Source: an uncultured Rhodopila sp.
GTDB lineage: Bacteria > Pseudomonadota > Alphaproteobacteria > Acetobacterales > Acetobacteraceae
Length of the DNA stretch: 64,000 nt
Assembly: GCF_903944925.1 (NCBI RefSeq)
Contig: NZ_CAJATU010000042.1
Coordinates: forward strand, 62,001-126,000
Direction: 5' to 3'
This document shows, piece after piece, positions 27,181-37,856 of this stretch. A program made the position numbers and the translations under genes. The notes below the pieces were generated by a model that did not search any database, was not told the origin of the DNA, and saw nothing but the letters and a program-made list of their open reading frames with translations. How positions within the stretch are numbered: the stretch's first letter is position 1; each line of letters opens with the position of its first letter.

Positions 27181-30100
27181 TCAAGCAGCGTCTCTCGCAT
27201 GACCGGGATCATGCGAATCGAGCATCGCATCGGGCAGGATCACCACCTTGGCCTCCCGCGTCCAGATCAAAGCGCAGCGCACCGTTCGGCCGGGAAAGAT
27301 CGCCCGCAACACCGCGCGATAGGACGCCATCTGCCGCAAATACAGCATCGGCGTTTCCTCCACCTTGGTCGGCGTTCGCCGGTTGGTCTTGAAATCCACC
27401 ACCAATACCTGATCCGGCAACACCACCAGGCGATCGACCAGACCGCCGACAACGGCATTGCCGATGACGCCGGTCAACGGCACCTCCGCCCGGCTGTCCG
27501 GTCCAAACACGGCCGCCAGGTCCGGATGCGCCAACAGCGCCAGCACTTCCTGCACGATCCGCGCCGGCTCCCGGTCCGCTAGGCCATTGCCCGGCTTATC
27601 CAGGAACCGCAACGCCGCCTCCGGGCGCTTATCCGGCGCGACCGCCGGCAGATGCTGCAGCAGCGCATGAACCAACTGCCCGCGGCGGAACCGGTTGCCG
27701 CCGGCATCCCGCTCCGCCAGCGGCGAGTCGGCCGCCGGAACCGATCCCAGCTCCGCCCCCTCCGGGCGGCTTGGCGCCAGCGGCATGGGCCGCGGCGGCT
27801 CCGGTGGCGGGGCAGCCGGCTGCCAGAACGGTGCGGCGCCAATCCAACGGGGCATCGTGGCGGCCTGGCCGGCTTGCGTGGCGGCGGGGGCCGGTTCGGC
27901 CGGGACATCCTGCGCTGACCGCAGCCACATCACGTCGCCGTCCCATAGTCCGAAAGCCTCCCGCTCGGCCCCCAGAGCCTCGAATCCGCGGCGGACCAGG
28001 CTGTGCCAGCATTCGTCCTTCGCCTGGGCGCGGCTCTGCCAACCGCAAATCAGCAGCCGATCTTCGGCGCGGGTCAGGGCGACGTAGAGCAGCCGGTTGT
28101 GCTCCTCCATCTGCCGCTGCCGCCCGGCGGCGCGCAATTGGTCCAGCGGCCCGCAACGGAACTCCTTGCGCGGCGCCCAAAGCGGGACGTCCCGGCCGGT
28201 GGCCTTGTCCTCAGCCCAGACGATCGCGCCGTCGTCCATCGGCAGCGCGGAGGTGTCCGGCACCACCACCAGCGGCGCCTGCAATCCTTTGGCGCCGTGC
28301 ACCGTCATGATGCGCACCAGATTACCGGCCGCCTCGGCCTCCCGCTTAACCTCCGCCCCGGATTGGCGCAGCCAGTGCAGGAAGCCCTGCAACGATGGCG
28401 GATGGCGTGCGGCGAAGGTCAGGGCCGCGTTGAGCAGTTCATCGACCGGTTCCGCCGCCTCCGGCCCGAGTCGCACGAACAGCCGCGCCCGGCCGCCCAG
28501 CGGACCCAGCGCCTCGGCGAGCAGCGCGTAGGGCGAGACGTAGTCAACACGGCCGAGCAACTGCGTGAAGAACGCCGCGGCCCGCGTCCAGGACGGGCGT
28601 TCCGTGGCGCGGTCGCGCAGCGCGTCCCACAGCGAGCCGGGACGATCGATCGCCAGTTCCATCAGCTCGTCGTCGGTCAGGCCGCCCAGCGGGCTGGTCA
28701 GCAGGCAGCCGAAGGTCAGGTCATCGGAGGGCAGCAGCAGCGCGTCCGCCAACGCCATCAGGTCCTGCACCGCCGGCTGGTCCGTCAGCACCATGCGGTC
28801 CAGCCCCGCCACCGGCACGCCGCGCGCCTTCAGCGCCCGCACCAGCGCCCGCGCGAACTCATCGCGCCGCCGCACCAGGATCAGCACATCGCCCGCGGCC
28901 AGTGGCCGGCCTTTGCTCTCCAGCATGACAGACCCGTCGGTCTGCGAGCCGATCCAGGCTGCCAAGGTGTCCGCGAGCAACTGACGGGCGGAGGTCTGCG
29001 CCTGGTTCTGCTCCGGCACCGTCCAGGGCGCGTGCGCAGGCTCCTCCGGCAGCGGCGTCAGCGGCCAGAACTCGACGCTCCCCGCGTGCAACAGCCGATC
29101 GGCGTAGTGGGTCAGCGTTTCGCCGTCCGCGACGACCCCCGGCCGCGCCAGGGGGTCCGCAAATACCGCGTCCACCAGTTGCAGCACCGGCGCGGTGGAG
29201 CGGAACGACACGTCCAGCCCGACATCGCGGAACACCTGGCCCGAGGTCCGCACGCGCTTGGCAAGCTGATCGTGCGAGCGGTCGAACTCCGCCGCATCGG
29301 CGCCCTGGAACGAGTAGATCGACTGCTTGCGGTCGCCCACCGCGAATACCGTGCGGATACGGTCGCGCGCCCCGGTTCCGGCAAAGAATTCTTCGGTCAG
29401 AGCGTGCGCGATGCGCCATTGCTGCGGCGCGGTGTCCTGCACTTCATCCAGCAGCAAATGGTCCAGGCCGCCGTCCAGCTTGTAGAGTACCCAGGCCGCC
29501 CCGGGGTCGAACAGCAGCGTCCGGGTGCGGTCGATCAGGTCGTCATAGTCCAGCAGCCCGGCTGCTTCCTTGCGCTGGGTGTAGCCGCTGACCACCGGTC
29601 CGGCCAAAGTCACCAGGGCGTTCGACACCGCGGCCAGCCGCAGCGCGCGGCACGAGTCATCGACCGCCAGGATGCGGGCGGCTTCCTCTTTGTATCGGTC
29701 GAGCAGCTCCGGCCGCCCCGCCAGCAGCACCTTGTTGACCAGGGCGGTGTCGCCGCGGCTCTCGCCCGAGGCGTTCAGGAACAGCCCGCGCCACTCCGGC
29801 CAGTGTGCGGTCCGCGCATCGGCCGGCTGCGACAGCCAGTCGAGGATGGCGGCGGCGCGTTCGGCCACCATCTTCGAGCCATTCCTCTGCACGATTCCGG
29901 CCGCGTCGCGCAGGGCGCCCTCGCCCAGCCAGCTTACCGCATCGGCGATCAGAGTCGCCTCGTCGGCCGCGGTCACGCCAAGCACCCGGCGCTGCGCCCG
30001 CTCCAGGTCGTCGCCAAGCTGCAACGCGGCGGCGAGGCGCCGGCGATCGGTTTGCAACGTCCTGACATGCCGCCCGAACTGTTCGGCCGAGGTCAGGCCG

Positions 30101-30642
30101 GCCAGGGTCCGCAGTGCCCGCAGCATCGCCGGGGAGGCGGCATTCGCCAGCATGGACTCGCGCGCCTCGGTCATCGCGGTTTCGGCGTCGCGGTCGTCGG
30201 CCAGTTCGAAATGCGGGGAGATCGCGGCTTCCAGCGGGAAGCGGCGCAGCAGCGACTGGCTGAAGGCGTGGATGGTGCCGATGCGCATGCCGCCGGGCAG
30301 GTCCAGCACTTTGGCGAACAGGGCGCGCGCGGCCTGGCAGGCGGCTTCGGTCGGTTCGACCTGGAGGTCCTGAAGCGCTTTTGCCAGCTTCTCCGGCGGC
30401 ATCGTCACCCAGCGGCCAAGGGTCTTCTGCAGCCGCAGCGACATTTCCGCCGCCGCCGCCTTGGTGAAGGTCAGGCACTGGATGCGCTCCGGCGCCGCGC
30501 CGCTCAGCATCAGGCGGAGCAGGCGATCGGTCAGCAGCTTGGTCTTGCCTGAGCCGGCGGATGCGGCGACGAACGCGGATACCGCCGGATCGGAGGCGGC
30601 AAGCTGTTCGCGATTGGCGCGGTCGCGGGCGGTTTCAGTCAT
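27181..30642 (-). CDS. addA: AddAB double-strand break repair helicase-nuclease, AddA subunit
   Basis: 1153-residue UvrD/Rep-type helicase with C-terminal nuclease, the alphaproteobacterial counterpart of RecBCD. Walker A is SAGSGKTKLLTDRLLRL near residue 30; helicase motifs include LLLDEVQDTAPQQW and FAVGDRKQSIYSFQGADA, and near the end of the helicase core HNRLLYVALTRAEDRLL. The C-terminal RecB-type nuclease has VLVVDFKTNRRTP with the catalytic Asp/Lys. It follows addB by about 140 bp, a gap occupied by a dispersed palindrome rather than the more usual overlap. Confidence 0.96.
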   Translation of the reverse strand: MTETARDRANREQLAASDPAVSAFVAASAGSGKTKLLTDRLLRLMLSGAAPERIQCLTFTKAAAAEMSLRLQKTLGRWVTMPPEKLAKALQDLQVEPTEAACQAARALFAKVLDLPGGMRIGTIHAFSQSLLRRFPLEAAISPHFELADDRDAETAMTEARESMLANAASPAMLRALRTLAGLTSAEQFGRHVRTLQTDRRRLAAALQLGDDLERAQRRVLGVTAADEATLIADAVSWLGEGALRDAAGIVQRNGSKMVAERAAAILDWLSQPADARTAHWPEWRGLFLNASGESRGDTALVNKVLLAGRPELLDRYKEEAARILAVDDSCRALRLAAVSNALVTLAGPVVSGYTQRKEAAGLLDYDDLIDRTRTLLFDPGAAWVLYKLDGGLDHLLLDEVQDTAPQQWRIAHALTEEFFAGTGARDRIRTVFAVGDRKQSIYSFQGADAAEFDRSHDQLAKRVRTSGQVFRDVGLDVSFRSTAPVLQLVDAVFADPLARPGVVADGETLTHYADRLLHAGSVEFWPLTPLPEEPAHAPWTVPEQNQAQTSARQLLADTLAAWIGSQTDGSVMLESKGRPLAAGDVLILVRRRDEFARALVRALKARGVPVAGLDRMVLTDQPAVQDLMALADALLLPSDDLTFGCLLTSPLGGLTDDELMELAIDRPGSLWDALRDRATERPSWTRAAAFFTQLLGRVDYVSPYALLAEALGPLGGRARLFVRLGPEAAEPVDELLNAALTFAARHPPSLQGFLHWLRQSGAEVKREAEAAGNLVRIMTVHGAKGLQAPLVVVPDTSALPMDDGAIVWAEDKATGRDVPLWAPRKEFRCGPLDQLRAAGRQRQMEEHNRLLYVALTRAEDRLLICGWQSRAQAKDECWHSLVRRGFEALGAEREAFGLWDGDVMWLRSAQDVPAEPAPAATQAGQAATMPRWIGAAPFWQPAAPPPEPPRPMPLAPSRPEGAELGSVPAADSPLAERDAGGNRFRRGQLVHALLQHLPAVAPDKRPEAALRFLDKPGNGLADREPARIVQEVLALLAHPDLAAVFGPDSRAEVPLTGVIGNAVVGGLVDRLVVLPDQVLVVDFKTNRRTPTKVEETPMLYLRQMASYRAVLRAIFPGRTVRCALIWTREAKVVILPDAMLDSHDPGHARDAA

Positions 30643-30671
30643 GGCGATGGGCCACCCCGGCGTCCGTTCCC

Positions 30672-30757
30672 GTCATGGCGGGCGGAGGCCCGCCATCTAC
30701 GCCTTTGCCGGTTCCGGCACCGCAGGGCGTGGATGGTCCGCCTGCGCGGACCATGAC
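30672..30757. repeat. Dispersed palindromic element, long form, between addB and addA
   Basis: 86 bp bounded by GTCATGG and CCATGAC, containing two internal hairpins (GGCGGGC...GCCCGCC and GGTCCGC...GCGGACC) separated by about 40 bp. Same outer boundaries as at 1359, 54315 and 57883. It fills most of the addB-addA gap. Confidence 0.6.
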
Positions 30758-30782
30758 GGTAGAGGCGGGCGGGAGAAGAAAC

Positions 30783-33755
30783 TCACTCATCCCCATCTCC
30801 CGCGGCGGACCATTCCGCCACCCTGGCCAACTGCCCGTAATCCGAGAACCGCGGCGCCAGCGCGGGGTTGGGACGCGACAGGTAGGCGCGGCCGGCCTGG
30901 TCGAAAGAGTCGATCAGCTCGCACAGGCGGTCCCTGGCATCCAGCACGGCGGCGGGAATGTCATCCGGGTTCTTCCTGAACAGCGGCATCGCGCGCCCGG
31001 GGTCGAGGCCGCCCGACAGATGCCAGTAGAGCAACTCCGCCGCCGGGCCAACGAGTCCAGGCCCGAACCCGGCCTGCGCCGCCATCGCGGCCTCCAGCAG
31101 AAGCTGCGGCGCCAGGCCGGCATCGACGTCCTTCTGTGTCGGCGGCGCGCCGGTCTTGTAGTCCAGGATCGACAGCGTGCCGTCGGCATACTGCTCGATC
31201 CTGTCGGCCCGGCCGGTCAGGCGAAACATCCCGCCGGGGCGGAGCAGTTCGATCGCGCCTTTCGCCTCGGCGGCAATCGCGATGGGCTGACGCAGCGCCC
31301 GGCGCGCGGCTTCGGTTTCGGCAACCCAGTCGGCGATACGCTCCAGCCGCGGCGTCCACCACGCCTGCAAAGCTTGCCGCAGTTGCGCCTCGGCCAGCGC
31401 GCGCGCCATCGCGAGGCGCAGTTCATGCGCCGCGTCAGCCGGCCAGGCGGCGCCGTGGGCGGAGAGGAAGCGGTGCAACCCGTCATGCACCAGCATTCCG
31501 TAATCGGAGGCGTCGGTCGCTTCCTCCAGCGGACGCAGTGCTTCCAACTTCAGGATATAGCGGGCGTGAATGGCGTATGGATCACGCAGCCAGGTCTCGA
31601 TCGCGGTGACACTGAGGCGCCGGGGGCGGCGGCTCAGCGGAGGACAAGGCCGCGGGGGTCTGACCGGAACGGGCGCACCGGCGGGGAGGTCCATGGCGCG
31701 CGCCCAGGCGGCGGCAGGGTGGATCGGCAGGGCTGGGGCCGATGATGCTCGTCCCGCCAGAAACATGTCCAGCCGTGTCAGCCATCGCGCCGGCACCGCC
31801 GGTGCGTTGTCGCGCCGCACCGGGCACGACAGTACCACCCTCGGCGCCGAGCAGCACGCGGCCAGGAAATCATGCGCCGCCTGCCCCACCGCCTCCTCCG
31901 GTGCCGGCAACCCGACGCGCGTACGCATCGGCCGCGACAACCACGGTCCGGGCTCCGCCATCGGCGGCCAGACCGTCTCCGCCAGCCCACCCAGTACAAC
32001 CAGATCGACCGACTGCAGCCGGGCCTCCAGCAGGCCCCAGATAAAGATCCGCGGGTGCTCAAACCCGCCGCGCCCGCGCAACGCCCGGCGGCTGTGCACC
32101 ACCTCGCCCGCCAGCACCGCGTCCAGCAGCCCGGGCAGCACGCCGCGCTGCAGATCGGGCATGACCGCCACCGCCGCCCGCAGCTCGGCCAGCCTGGTCG
32201 CCAGGGCCTCACCCTCCTCCGCGGCCCAAAGCCGCGCGGGACCCTCGGTATCAGCCGTCGTGGCCAGCCGCTCGGCCGCCTCGATCACCGCGGCCAGTGC
32301 CTCCGCCGGAGCAATCTCCATCGCCGAGTCGAACCGCAGCGCCGGCTCCAGGCAGGATTCGACCCGTGACAGGAACGCCGCGGTGGCGGAGGCCGCGCCA
32401 GCCTCCCGGTCAACCGCGATACGCAGCCCGGCGATCCCCGGCAGCGGCCTGGGTCCGCGCAGGCACAGCGTCTCCAGCGTCCGCGCGGCTTCGCGGCAGG
32501 CAACGGGCGCCAATCCCGCCGCTGCCAGCGGATGCTTCAGCAGCGCCAGCAGCGCCACCGGCGCCAGTTCCTCGGCCACCGCACGCACCAGCAGGCGCAG
32601 AAACACCGCCGGCGGCGTGTCGGCCAGCGGCTCGCCAGCGCTGTCGTCGGCGACGATGCCGAAGCGCAGCAGCGCCGCCGCCACCCGTCCTGCGAGGTCG
32701 CGGTCCGGCGTCACCAAAGCCGCCCGCGCACCGGGCGTTTCCAAAGCCTCGCGCAGCACCAGCGCAATCGCCTGCGCTTCCTGCTGCTGATCCGCCGCGT
32801 TCAAACGCGACAACCCCTCCAGCGGGACCGGCCCTCGTTCCATCCAGTCGTGCAGCGCCGCGGCCGGCAGCAGCACCCTGGACAGCAGCGGAAACCGCGT
32901 TGCGGGAACCGCCTCCGCGGCGCCGCTTTTCCACACCCGCACATCGGCGCGCGTGGCATCCAGGTCCGCCAGCAGCCGCGCCAGCCCGGCCTGGGCGTGC
33001 GACGGCTCCAGCATGGCCCACGCCTCCTCGGACATGCCGGTATCCAGTTGCGGCAGCACGACCTGGCCCGACGGCAGGCGCGCCACCACGCGCAGCAGCC
33101 GCGCCACCGCCGGTATCCCCGCCGTCGTTCCGGCGATCAGCACCGGGAAATCCGGCGGTTCGGCCTCCCAGGCAGCGGCCTGGGCCTGTAGCAGCGCGAC
33201 CTGCCGGGCCGCCGGGTTCATCGCGCCGTTCTCCGCCAGCCAGGCGGGCCAGAATGCCGTCACGATATGCAGGAATTCCAGCGTCTTCGACCAATGCTCG
33301 GCGAAGTCCGGTTCGGCCGCATCGGGCAACCGCTGCGCCAGGTCGATGCCGGCCCGCTCCGCCTCGTCCATCAGCGACGCCAGTTCGCGGGCGAGCAGCC
33401 AGGCACGATCCGCCGAACGCGGCGCACCGCCCTTGCCCTGCATCGCCAGGATCAGGGTCGACAGCGCCGCCAGACGCTGCATCGGCTCCACGGCCGGCGG
33501 CAGGTCGAGCGCCCCGGTCAGCGCCAGCGGCGCCTCATCCAGCGCGCCCAGCGCGGTGATGCGCGGCAGCAGCATCGGCTGCCCATCCCGCACCCGCAAA
33601 AACGCCTCCGCCAATGCCCGGGCCGATCGGCGGGTGGGAAGCAGGATCAGGCCGCGGCTGACCAGCAGGGGGTCATCGCCGCGGGCCAGCCAGCCGTATG
33701 CCAGTGCGTCGAGGAACGGGACGTTCGGGGAAACCGTAAAGAGATTCAGCGCCAC
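30783..33755 (-). CDS. addB: AddAB double-strand break repair complex, AddB subunit
   Basis: 990-residue partner of AddA. The N-terminus is an inactivated helicase-like region (LILLPTRRSARALAEAFLRV), and the C-terminus is a RecB-family nuclease: TAIETWLRDPYAIHARYILK, GMLVHDGLHRFLSAHG and GRADRIEQ...LSILDYKTGAPP, with catalytic Asp and Lys in DYKTG. Sequence type is the alphaproteobacterial AddB. Its start overlaps the murU stop by 10 bases, so it belongs to the tsaE-amgK-murU-addB-addA unit. Confidence 0.95.
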   Translation of the reverse strand: MALNLFTVSPNVPFLDALAYGWLARGDDPLLVSRGLILLPTRRSARALAEAFLRVRDGQPMLLPRITALGALDEAPLALTGALDLPPAVEPMQRLAALSTLILAMQGKGGAPRSADRAWLLARELASLMDEAERAGIDLAQRLPDAAEPDFAEHWSKTLEFLHIVTAFWPAWLAENGAMNPAARQVALLQAQAAAWEAEPPDFPVLIAGTTAGIPAVARLLRVVARLPSGQVVLPQLDTGMSEEAWAMLEPSHAQAGLARLLADLDATRADVRVWKSGAAEAVPATRFPLLSRVLLPAAALHDWMERGPVPLEGLSRLNAADQQQEAQAIALVLREALETPGARAALVTPDRDLAGRVAAALLRFGIVADDSAGEPLADTPPAVFLRLLVRAVAEELAPVALLALLKHPLAAAGLAPVACREAARTLETLCLRGPRPLPGIAGLRIAVDREAGAASATAAFLSRVESCLEPALRFDSAMEIAPAEALAAVIEAAERLATTADTEGPARLWAAEEGEALATRLAELRAAVAVMPDLQRGVLPGLLDAVLAGEVVHSRRALRGRGGFEHPRIFIWGLLEARLQSVDLVVLGGLAETVWPPMAEPGPWLSRPMRTRVGLPAPEEAVGQAAHDFLAACCSAPRVVLSCPVRRDNAPAVPARWLTRLDMFLAGRASSAPALPIHPAAAWARAMDLPAGAPVPVRPPRPCPPLSRRPRRLSVTAIETWLRDPYAIHARYILKLEALRPLEEATDASDYGMLVHDGLHRFLSAHGAAWPADAAHELRLAMARALAEAQLRQALQAWWTPRLERIADWVAETEAARRALRQPIAIAAEAKGAIELLRPGGMFRLTGRADRIEQYADGTLSILDYKTGAPPTQKDVDAGLAPQLLLEAAMAAQAGFGPGLVGPAAELLYWHLSGGLDPGRAMPLFRKNPDDIPAAVLDARDRLCELIDSFDQAGRAYLSRPNPALAPRFSDYGQLARVAEWSAAGDGDE

Positions 33756-34489
33756 GGCCAGCGCGCATCCCCGGTGACGCTTGCCTCCAGGATCTGCTCG
33801 GCCTCCGCCAAATCGCCCGGAGTGGAGAGGTGAAACCAGATGCCGTCATGCACGACTCCGCGCACACGATCGGCCGCCAGGGCGGCGTCCCAGGCGCGGT
33901 TCATACTGAACGGCCCGTCCGGCATCGCCGCCAGCAGCCGAGGGTGGATGAGCTGCACGCCGGCATAGATATAAGGCACCACTTCGCGTTCCCGCCGCCG
34001 CCGGGGCTTGCCCCATTTATCGAGCGCAAAGTCGCCGTAGCCGACATCGGCCTGTACATAGGCCGTGCGTTGCAGCAGCAGTACTGCATCGACCGTCTCA
34101 TCGAATGCCGCGGCGAGGCGCTGCAGAGTCAGTATCGGCCCGTTCAGCCAGAACGCATCGCCGTTGAGCACGAAGAACGGATCGTCCCCGAGGACCGGAA
34201 GCGCCGCACGCACCCCGCCGCCGGTGTCCAGCAGATGCTCCTCCCGCAGCAGCAGTGTCCGCGGCGGGGTGGGACGAGCTGCCAGATGCGCCGCGACGGA
34301 GTCAGCCTGCCAGTGCGCGTTGACCGCAACCATCTCGACACCGGCCACCACCAGGTGATCGAGTGCGTAATCGAGCAGCGTTCGCCCGCCCAGCTTCACC
34401 AGCGGCTTGGCCGTAGTGTCGGTCAAGGGCCGCATGCGGGTGCCGAAGCCGGCGGCAAGGACCATGGCGGAATGCGGAGCGAAAGTCAT
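33746..34489 (-). CDS. murU: N-acetylmuramate-1-phosphate uridylyltransferase
   Basis: 247-residue nucleotidyltransferase that makes UDP-MurNAc in peptidoglycan recycling, bypassing de novo synthesis (AmgK/MurU pathway). Signature AMVLAAGFGTRMRPLTDTTA, KPLVKLGGRTLLDYALDHL and the metal-binding FVLNGDAFW. The start at 34489 gives the proper [14 protein letters not shown] opening and a 4-base overlap with amgK; upstream reading of this frame is an amgK shadow. The pairing with amgK supports the specific assignment over a generic sugar nucleotidyltransferase. Confidence 0.9.
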   Translation of the reverse strand: MTFAPHSAMVLAAGFGTRMRPLTDTTAKPLVKLGGRTLLDYALDHLVVAGVEMVAVNAHWQADSVAAHLAARPTPPRTLLLREEHLLDTGGGVRAALPVLGDDPFFVLNGDAFWLNGPILTLQRLAAAFDETVDAVLLLQRTAYVQADVGYGDFALDKWGKPRRRREREVVPYIYAGVQLIHPRLLAAMPDGPFSMNRAWDAALAADRVRGVVHDGIWFHLSTPGDLAEAEQILEASVTGDARWPWR

Positions 34490-35478
34490 GGTTCGAGTCC
34501 CGGGGGGTTGCCGCGCATTGCGGCCGGTATCCAATGGTTCAAGGCGCGGGCAAGCGGCGCGGCCGCGGGCTGGCGCAGCGCGTCGTCCAGCAGCCGCCAT
34601 GTCCTCGGGCCGTAGGCGAGGTATTGCGGCCGGCCGTCGCGCAGGGCAAGCCTTACCCACTGGCAGGCGACCCGCAGATGTCGTTGCGCGGCACATGCGG
34701 CAAATGCGGCACGAAATGCGTGCGGGTCCAGGTCCGGCCGGGCGGCCAGATAACGGTCCAGGGCGCGCTGTCGCGACTCCGGCGGGATGTCGCGGCGGGC
34801 GTCCTGCAGCAGGGAAACCAGATCGTAAGCCGGATGGCCGAGCGCGGCGCCCTGGAAGTCGATGATCCCCGCGCGTTGCTGGCCGGAGCGGTGCGGCAGC
34901 CACAGCAGGTTGCCGGCGAAGTAGTCGCGGTGAACCAGGCAAACCGGCCCGGCCGCGACAGATTGAAGCATCTCGGCCAGCGCCGCGGCTATGTCGTCGC
35001 GGGCGGCCTGCGGCGCTGCCGCGTCAAAGCGCGCCGGCCACCACCAGTCGAACAGCGTGCCCAGCGCGGCCGCGGCCATCGCCGGGGCATCCCAGGCGGC
35101 CAACCCGGCGGGAGGTGCTGCGCGTTGCAGGACGATCAATGCGTCCACCGCGGCGTCCAGAAATGGATCAGCGTCGCGGCCCTGGTCGAGCAGAACGGAG
35201 AACAGGTCGTCGCCGAGGTCTTCCTCCAGCACCAGGCCGCTGGTTTCGTCGGCGTCGAAGATCGCGGGAACCGACAGGCCGAGACTGCGGAAATGCGCTG
35301 CTACGCGCAGGAACGGCCGCACGTCCTCGGGTGGGGGTGCGTCCATCAGGACGGCGGGGCGGGGTCCCCGGATGCGCAGGTAGCGGCGGAAGCTGGCGTC
35401 CCGGGCGAGGGGTTCGGCATCGGCCGGTGCGTACCCGTTACGGGCGAGGAACACGGCGATGCGGTCGTCCCGGGTCAT
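34486..35478 (-). CDS. amgK: N-acetylmuramate/N-acetylglucosamine anomeric kinase (aminoglycoside phosphotransferase fold)
   Basis: 330-residue APH-fold kinase. Catalytic loop [17 protein letters not shown] and metal-binding [20 protein letters not shown] are visible. It phosphorylates MurNAc at C1 in cell-wall recycling; substrate is inferred from the adjacent murU. It overlaps tsaE and murU by 4 bases each. Confidence 0.88.
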   Translation of the reverse strand: MTRDDRIAVFLARNGYAPADAEPLARDASFRRYLRIRGPRPAVLMDAPPPEDVRPFLRVAAHFRSLGLSVPAIFDADETSGLVLEEDLGDDLFSVLLDQGRDADPFLDAAVDALIVLQRAAPPAGLAAWDAPAMAAAALGTLFDWWWPARFDAAAPQAARDDIAAALAEMLQSVAAGPVCLVHRDYFAGNLLWLPHRSGQQRAGIIDFQGAALGHPAYDLVSLLQDARRDIPPESRQRALDRYLAARPDLDPHAFRAAFAACAAQRHLRVACQWVRLALRDGRPQYLAYGPRTWRLLDDALRQPAAAPLARALNHWIPAAMRGNPPGLEP

Positions 35479-35966
35479 GCCGCCGCGGCCCCGCCGTCGT
35501 CATGGCCCGACGAGAATGCGGGCAAACGTCCGTCCCACCCGGTCAGCGCCGCCTCCCGCGCGTCCCCATCCCCCTGGCGGAACGCAATCGTCAGCGCATC
35601 ATCCGGCCGCAGCTCGCCAAGCCGATCGGGCCACTCCACCAGGGTGATGGCGTCGAGGGCATCTTCCCAATCGAGTTCGGTCAGCGCAGCGGACCCATCG
35701 ATTCGCCACAGATCATAGTGAAACACCAGACCAATTTTCGTCTCATAGGTCTGCACCAGCGTGAAGGACGGGCTGGGCACCTCCAGCGCCGGATCATCCG
35801 CCGCGGCGCGCAGGAAGGCCCGGGCGAAGGCGGTCTTGCCGGCGCCCAGCGGCCCCTCCAGCAGGATGCAGTCCCCTGCCCGCGCGATGGCCGCGATCCC
35901 GGCCGCAAGCGCCTCGGTCGCCGAAAGGCTTGGCAGCGGCACGATGCGTTTGGCAATACCGGGCAT
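35475..35966 (-). CDS. tsaE: tRNA threonylcarbamoyladenosine biosynthesis ATPase
   Basis: About 163 residues. Walker [21 protein letters not shown], then [11 protein letters not shown] and the Walker-B-like LVEWPDRL are TsaE signatures. It is needed with TsaB, TsaC and TsaD for t6A37 on ANN-decoding tRNAs. The start at 35966 (MPGIAKR) gives a normal family N-terminus; an ATG at 36002 would add 12 residues. It heads the five-gene recycling/repair operon, divergent from glyA across 111 bp. Confidence 0.92.
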   Translation of the reverse strand: MPGIAKRIVPLPSLSATEALAAGIAAIARAGDCILLEGPLGAGKTAFARAFLRAAADDPALEVPSPSFTLVQTYETKIGLVFHYDLWRIDGSAALTELDWEDALDAITLVEWPDRLGELRPDDALTIAFRQGDGDAREAALTGWDGRLPAFSSGHDDGGAAAA

Positions 35967-36077
35967 CGTGCTTATTTGCCTCACCGCCCGAGTCGCACAC
36001 AACTGCCTATCACTTCCGGTTTGTCGGTCATCCTGCCCATGCTACAGGAACGCCACACACCGACAGCGTGGAAACCG

Positions 36078-37382
36078 ATGATCCAGCAATCCGCCATCGC
36101 CAGCACCGAGCGTTTCTTCTCCGCCCCTCTCGCGGAAACCGATCCGGAACTGGCCGCCGCCATTCGCAATGAGCTCCACCGCCAGCAGGACGGCATCGAG
36201 CTGATCGCCTCGGAGAACATCGTCTCCGCCGCCGTGCTCGAAGCGCAAGGCTCCGTGCTGACGAACAAATACGCCGAGGGTTATCCCGGCCGCCGCTACT
36301 ACGGCGGGTGCGTCTATGTGGACGTGGCGGAAACCCTGGCGATCGACCGCGCCAAGCAGTTGTTCGGCTGCGAATTCGCCAACGTGCAGCCGCATTCCGG
36401 CGCGCAGGCCAACCAGGCGGTATTCTTCGCGCTGCTACAGCCCGGCGACACCATCCTGGGCATGAGCCTTGCCGCGGGCGGACACCTGACTCACGGCGCC
36501 GCGCCCAACCAGTCCGGCAAGTGGTTCCATGCGGTTCAATACGGCGTCCGCAAGGAAGACGGCCTGCTGGACTATGACGAACTGGAACGGCTGGCACGCG
36601 CGGAAAAGCCGAAGCTGATAATCGCCGGCGGCTCGGCCTATCCGCGCTTCATCGACTTCCCCCGCATCCGCAAGGTCGCGGACGAGGTGGGGGCGTATTT
36701 CATGGTCGATATGGCGCATTTCGCCGGGCTGGTCGCGGCGGGGCTGTTCCCCAGCCCGCTGCCGCACGCGCATGTCGTCACCACCACCACGCACAAGACC
36801 CTGCGCGGCCCGCGCGGCGGCATGGTGCTGAGCAACGACCTGGACATCGGCAAGAAGATCAACTCCGCCGTCTTCCCCGGCCTGCAAGGCGGCCCGCTGA
36901 TGCATGTGATCGCCGGCAAAGCAGCAGCGTTCGGCGAAGCGCTGCGGCCGGAGTTCAAGGTCTACCAGAAGGCGGTGCAGGACAACGCGCGCGTCCTGGC
37001 GGAGACACTGAAGGAAAAGGGCGTCGACATCGTCAGCGGCGGCACCGACAGCCACCTGATGCTGGTGGACCTCCGCCCCAAGCGCGTTACCGGCAAGGCG
37101 GCCGAGGCGAGCCTGGAACGGGCCCATATGACGGCCAACAAGAACGCCATCCCGTTCGATCCGGAGAAGCCGGCGATCACCTCCGGCATCCGGCTGGGTT
37201 CCCCGGCGGGAACCACGCGCGGCTTCGGGATCGAAGAATTCCGCTATATTGGTCTGCTGATCAATGAGGTTCTGGAGGGGTTGGGTCAGTCCAATGACGG
37301 CTCCAACACCGCGGTGGAACAGGATGTCGGCGCCCGGGTGCAGGCGTTGTGCTCGCGTTTCCCGCTGTATCCGCTGCGCTAG
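36078..37382 (+). CDS. glyA: Serine hydroxymethyltransferase
   Basis: Interconverts serine and glycine with transfer of a one-carbon unit to tetrahydrofolate. 434 residues. PLP-binding Lys240 is in [16 protein letters not shown]; other hallmarks are [35 protein letters not shown] and [15 protein letters not shown]. The start at 36078 opens with [14 protein letters not shown]; a much longer open frame upstream is a shadow of amgK/tsaE. It begins the glyA-nrdR-rib-nusB operon, 6 bp before nrdR. Confidence 0.97.
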   Translation: MIQQSAIASTERFFSAPLAETDPELAAAIRNELHRQQDGIELIASENIVSAAVLEAQGSVLTNKYAEGYPGRRYYGGCVYVDVAETLAIDRAKQLFGCEFANVQPHSGAQANQAVFFALLQPGDTILGMSLAAGGHLTHGAAPNQSGKWFHAVQYGVRKEDGLLDYDELERLARAEKPKLIIAGGSAYPRFIDFPRIRKVADEVGAYFMVDMAHFAGLVAAGLFPSPLPHAHVVTTTTHKTLRGPRGGMVLSNDLDIGKKINSAVFPGLQGGPLMHVIAGKAAAFGEALRPEFKVYQKAVQDNARVLAETLKEKGVDIVSGGTDSHLMLVDLRPKRVTGKAAEASLERAHMTANKNAIPFDPEKPAITSGIRLGSPAGTTRGFGIEEFRYIGLLINEVLEGLGQSNDGSNTAVEQDVGARVQALCSRFPLYPLR

Positions 37383-37388
37383 TCCGCC

Positions 37389-37853
37389 ATGCGCTGCCCA
37401 TTCTGCGGTTTTGACGACACCCAGGTGAAGGACAGCCGCCCGACCGAGGATAACGGCGCCATCCGGCGGCGCCGTTTCTGCGGCAATTGCGGCCAGCGCT
37501 TCACCACGATCGAGCGGGTGCAGTTGCGCGAACTCACCGTGGTGAAGGCCGATGGGCGGCGGGTGCCGTTCGACCGTGACAAGCTGGCGCGGTCGATCCG
37601 GATCTCCATGCGCAAGCGGCCGATACAGGAGGAGCGGATCGAGCGGATCGTCAACTCGGTGGTGCGGCAGTTGGAGGCGTCCGGCGACAGCGACATCCCC
37701 AGCAAGCAGATTGGCGAGCTGGTGATGGACACGCTGAAGGAGCTGGACAAGGTCGCGTATGTCCGGTTCGCCAGCGTTTACCGCAATTTCCGCGAGGCGA
37801 AGGATTTTGAGGAGTTTGTCGGCGGTTTGGCGCCGGCGGCGCCTGAGGAGTAG
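37389..37853 (+). CDS. nrdR: Transcriptional repressor NrdR (ATP/dATP-sensing)
   Basis: 154-residue regulator of ribonucleotide reductase genes. The N-terminal zinc ribbon has cysteines in [10 protein letters not shown] and [13 protein letters not shown], followed by an ATP-cone domain ([20 protein letters not shown]). Length and order are those of the family. It sits between glyA and ribD, the usual alphaproteobacterial position, 3 bp before the ribD GTG. Confidence 0.97.
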   Translation: MRCPFCGFDDTQVKDSRPTEDNGAIRRRRFCGNCGQRFTTIERVQLRELTVVKADGRRVPFDRDKLARSIRISMRKRPIQEERIERIVNSVVRQLEASGDSDIPSKQIGELVMDTLKELDKVAYVRFASVYRNFREAKDFEEFVGGLAPAAPEE

Positions 37854-37856
37854 GGG

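Noticed and set aside
28003..30552. 849-residue plus-strand open frame
   Set aside because: It is the antisense shadow of addA; composition is Arg/Gln/His-rich and addA has all helicase and nuclease motifs.
32297..33559. 420-residue Pro/Ala/Arg-rich plus-strand frame
   Set aside because: Shadow of addB created by high GC content.
35115..37382. 755-residue version of glyA
   Set aside because: The first 321 residues are a shadow of amgK and tsaE; serine hydroxymethyltransferase starts at 36078.
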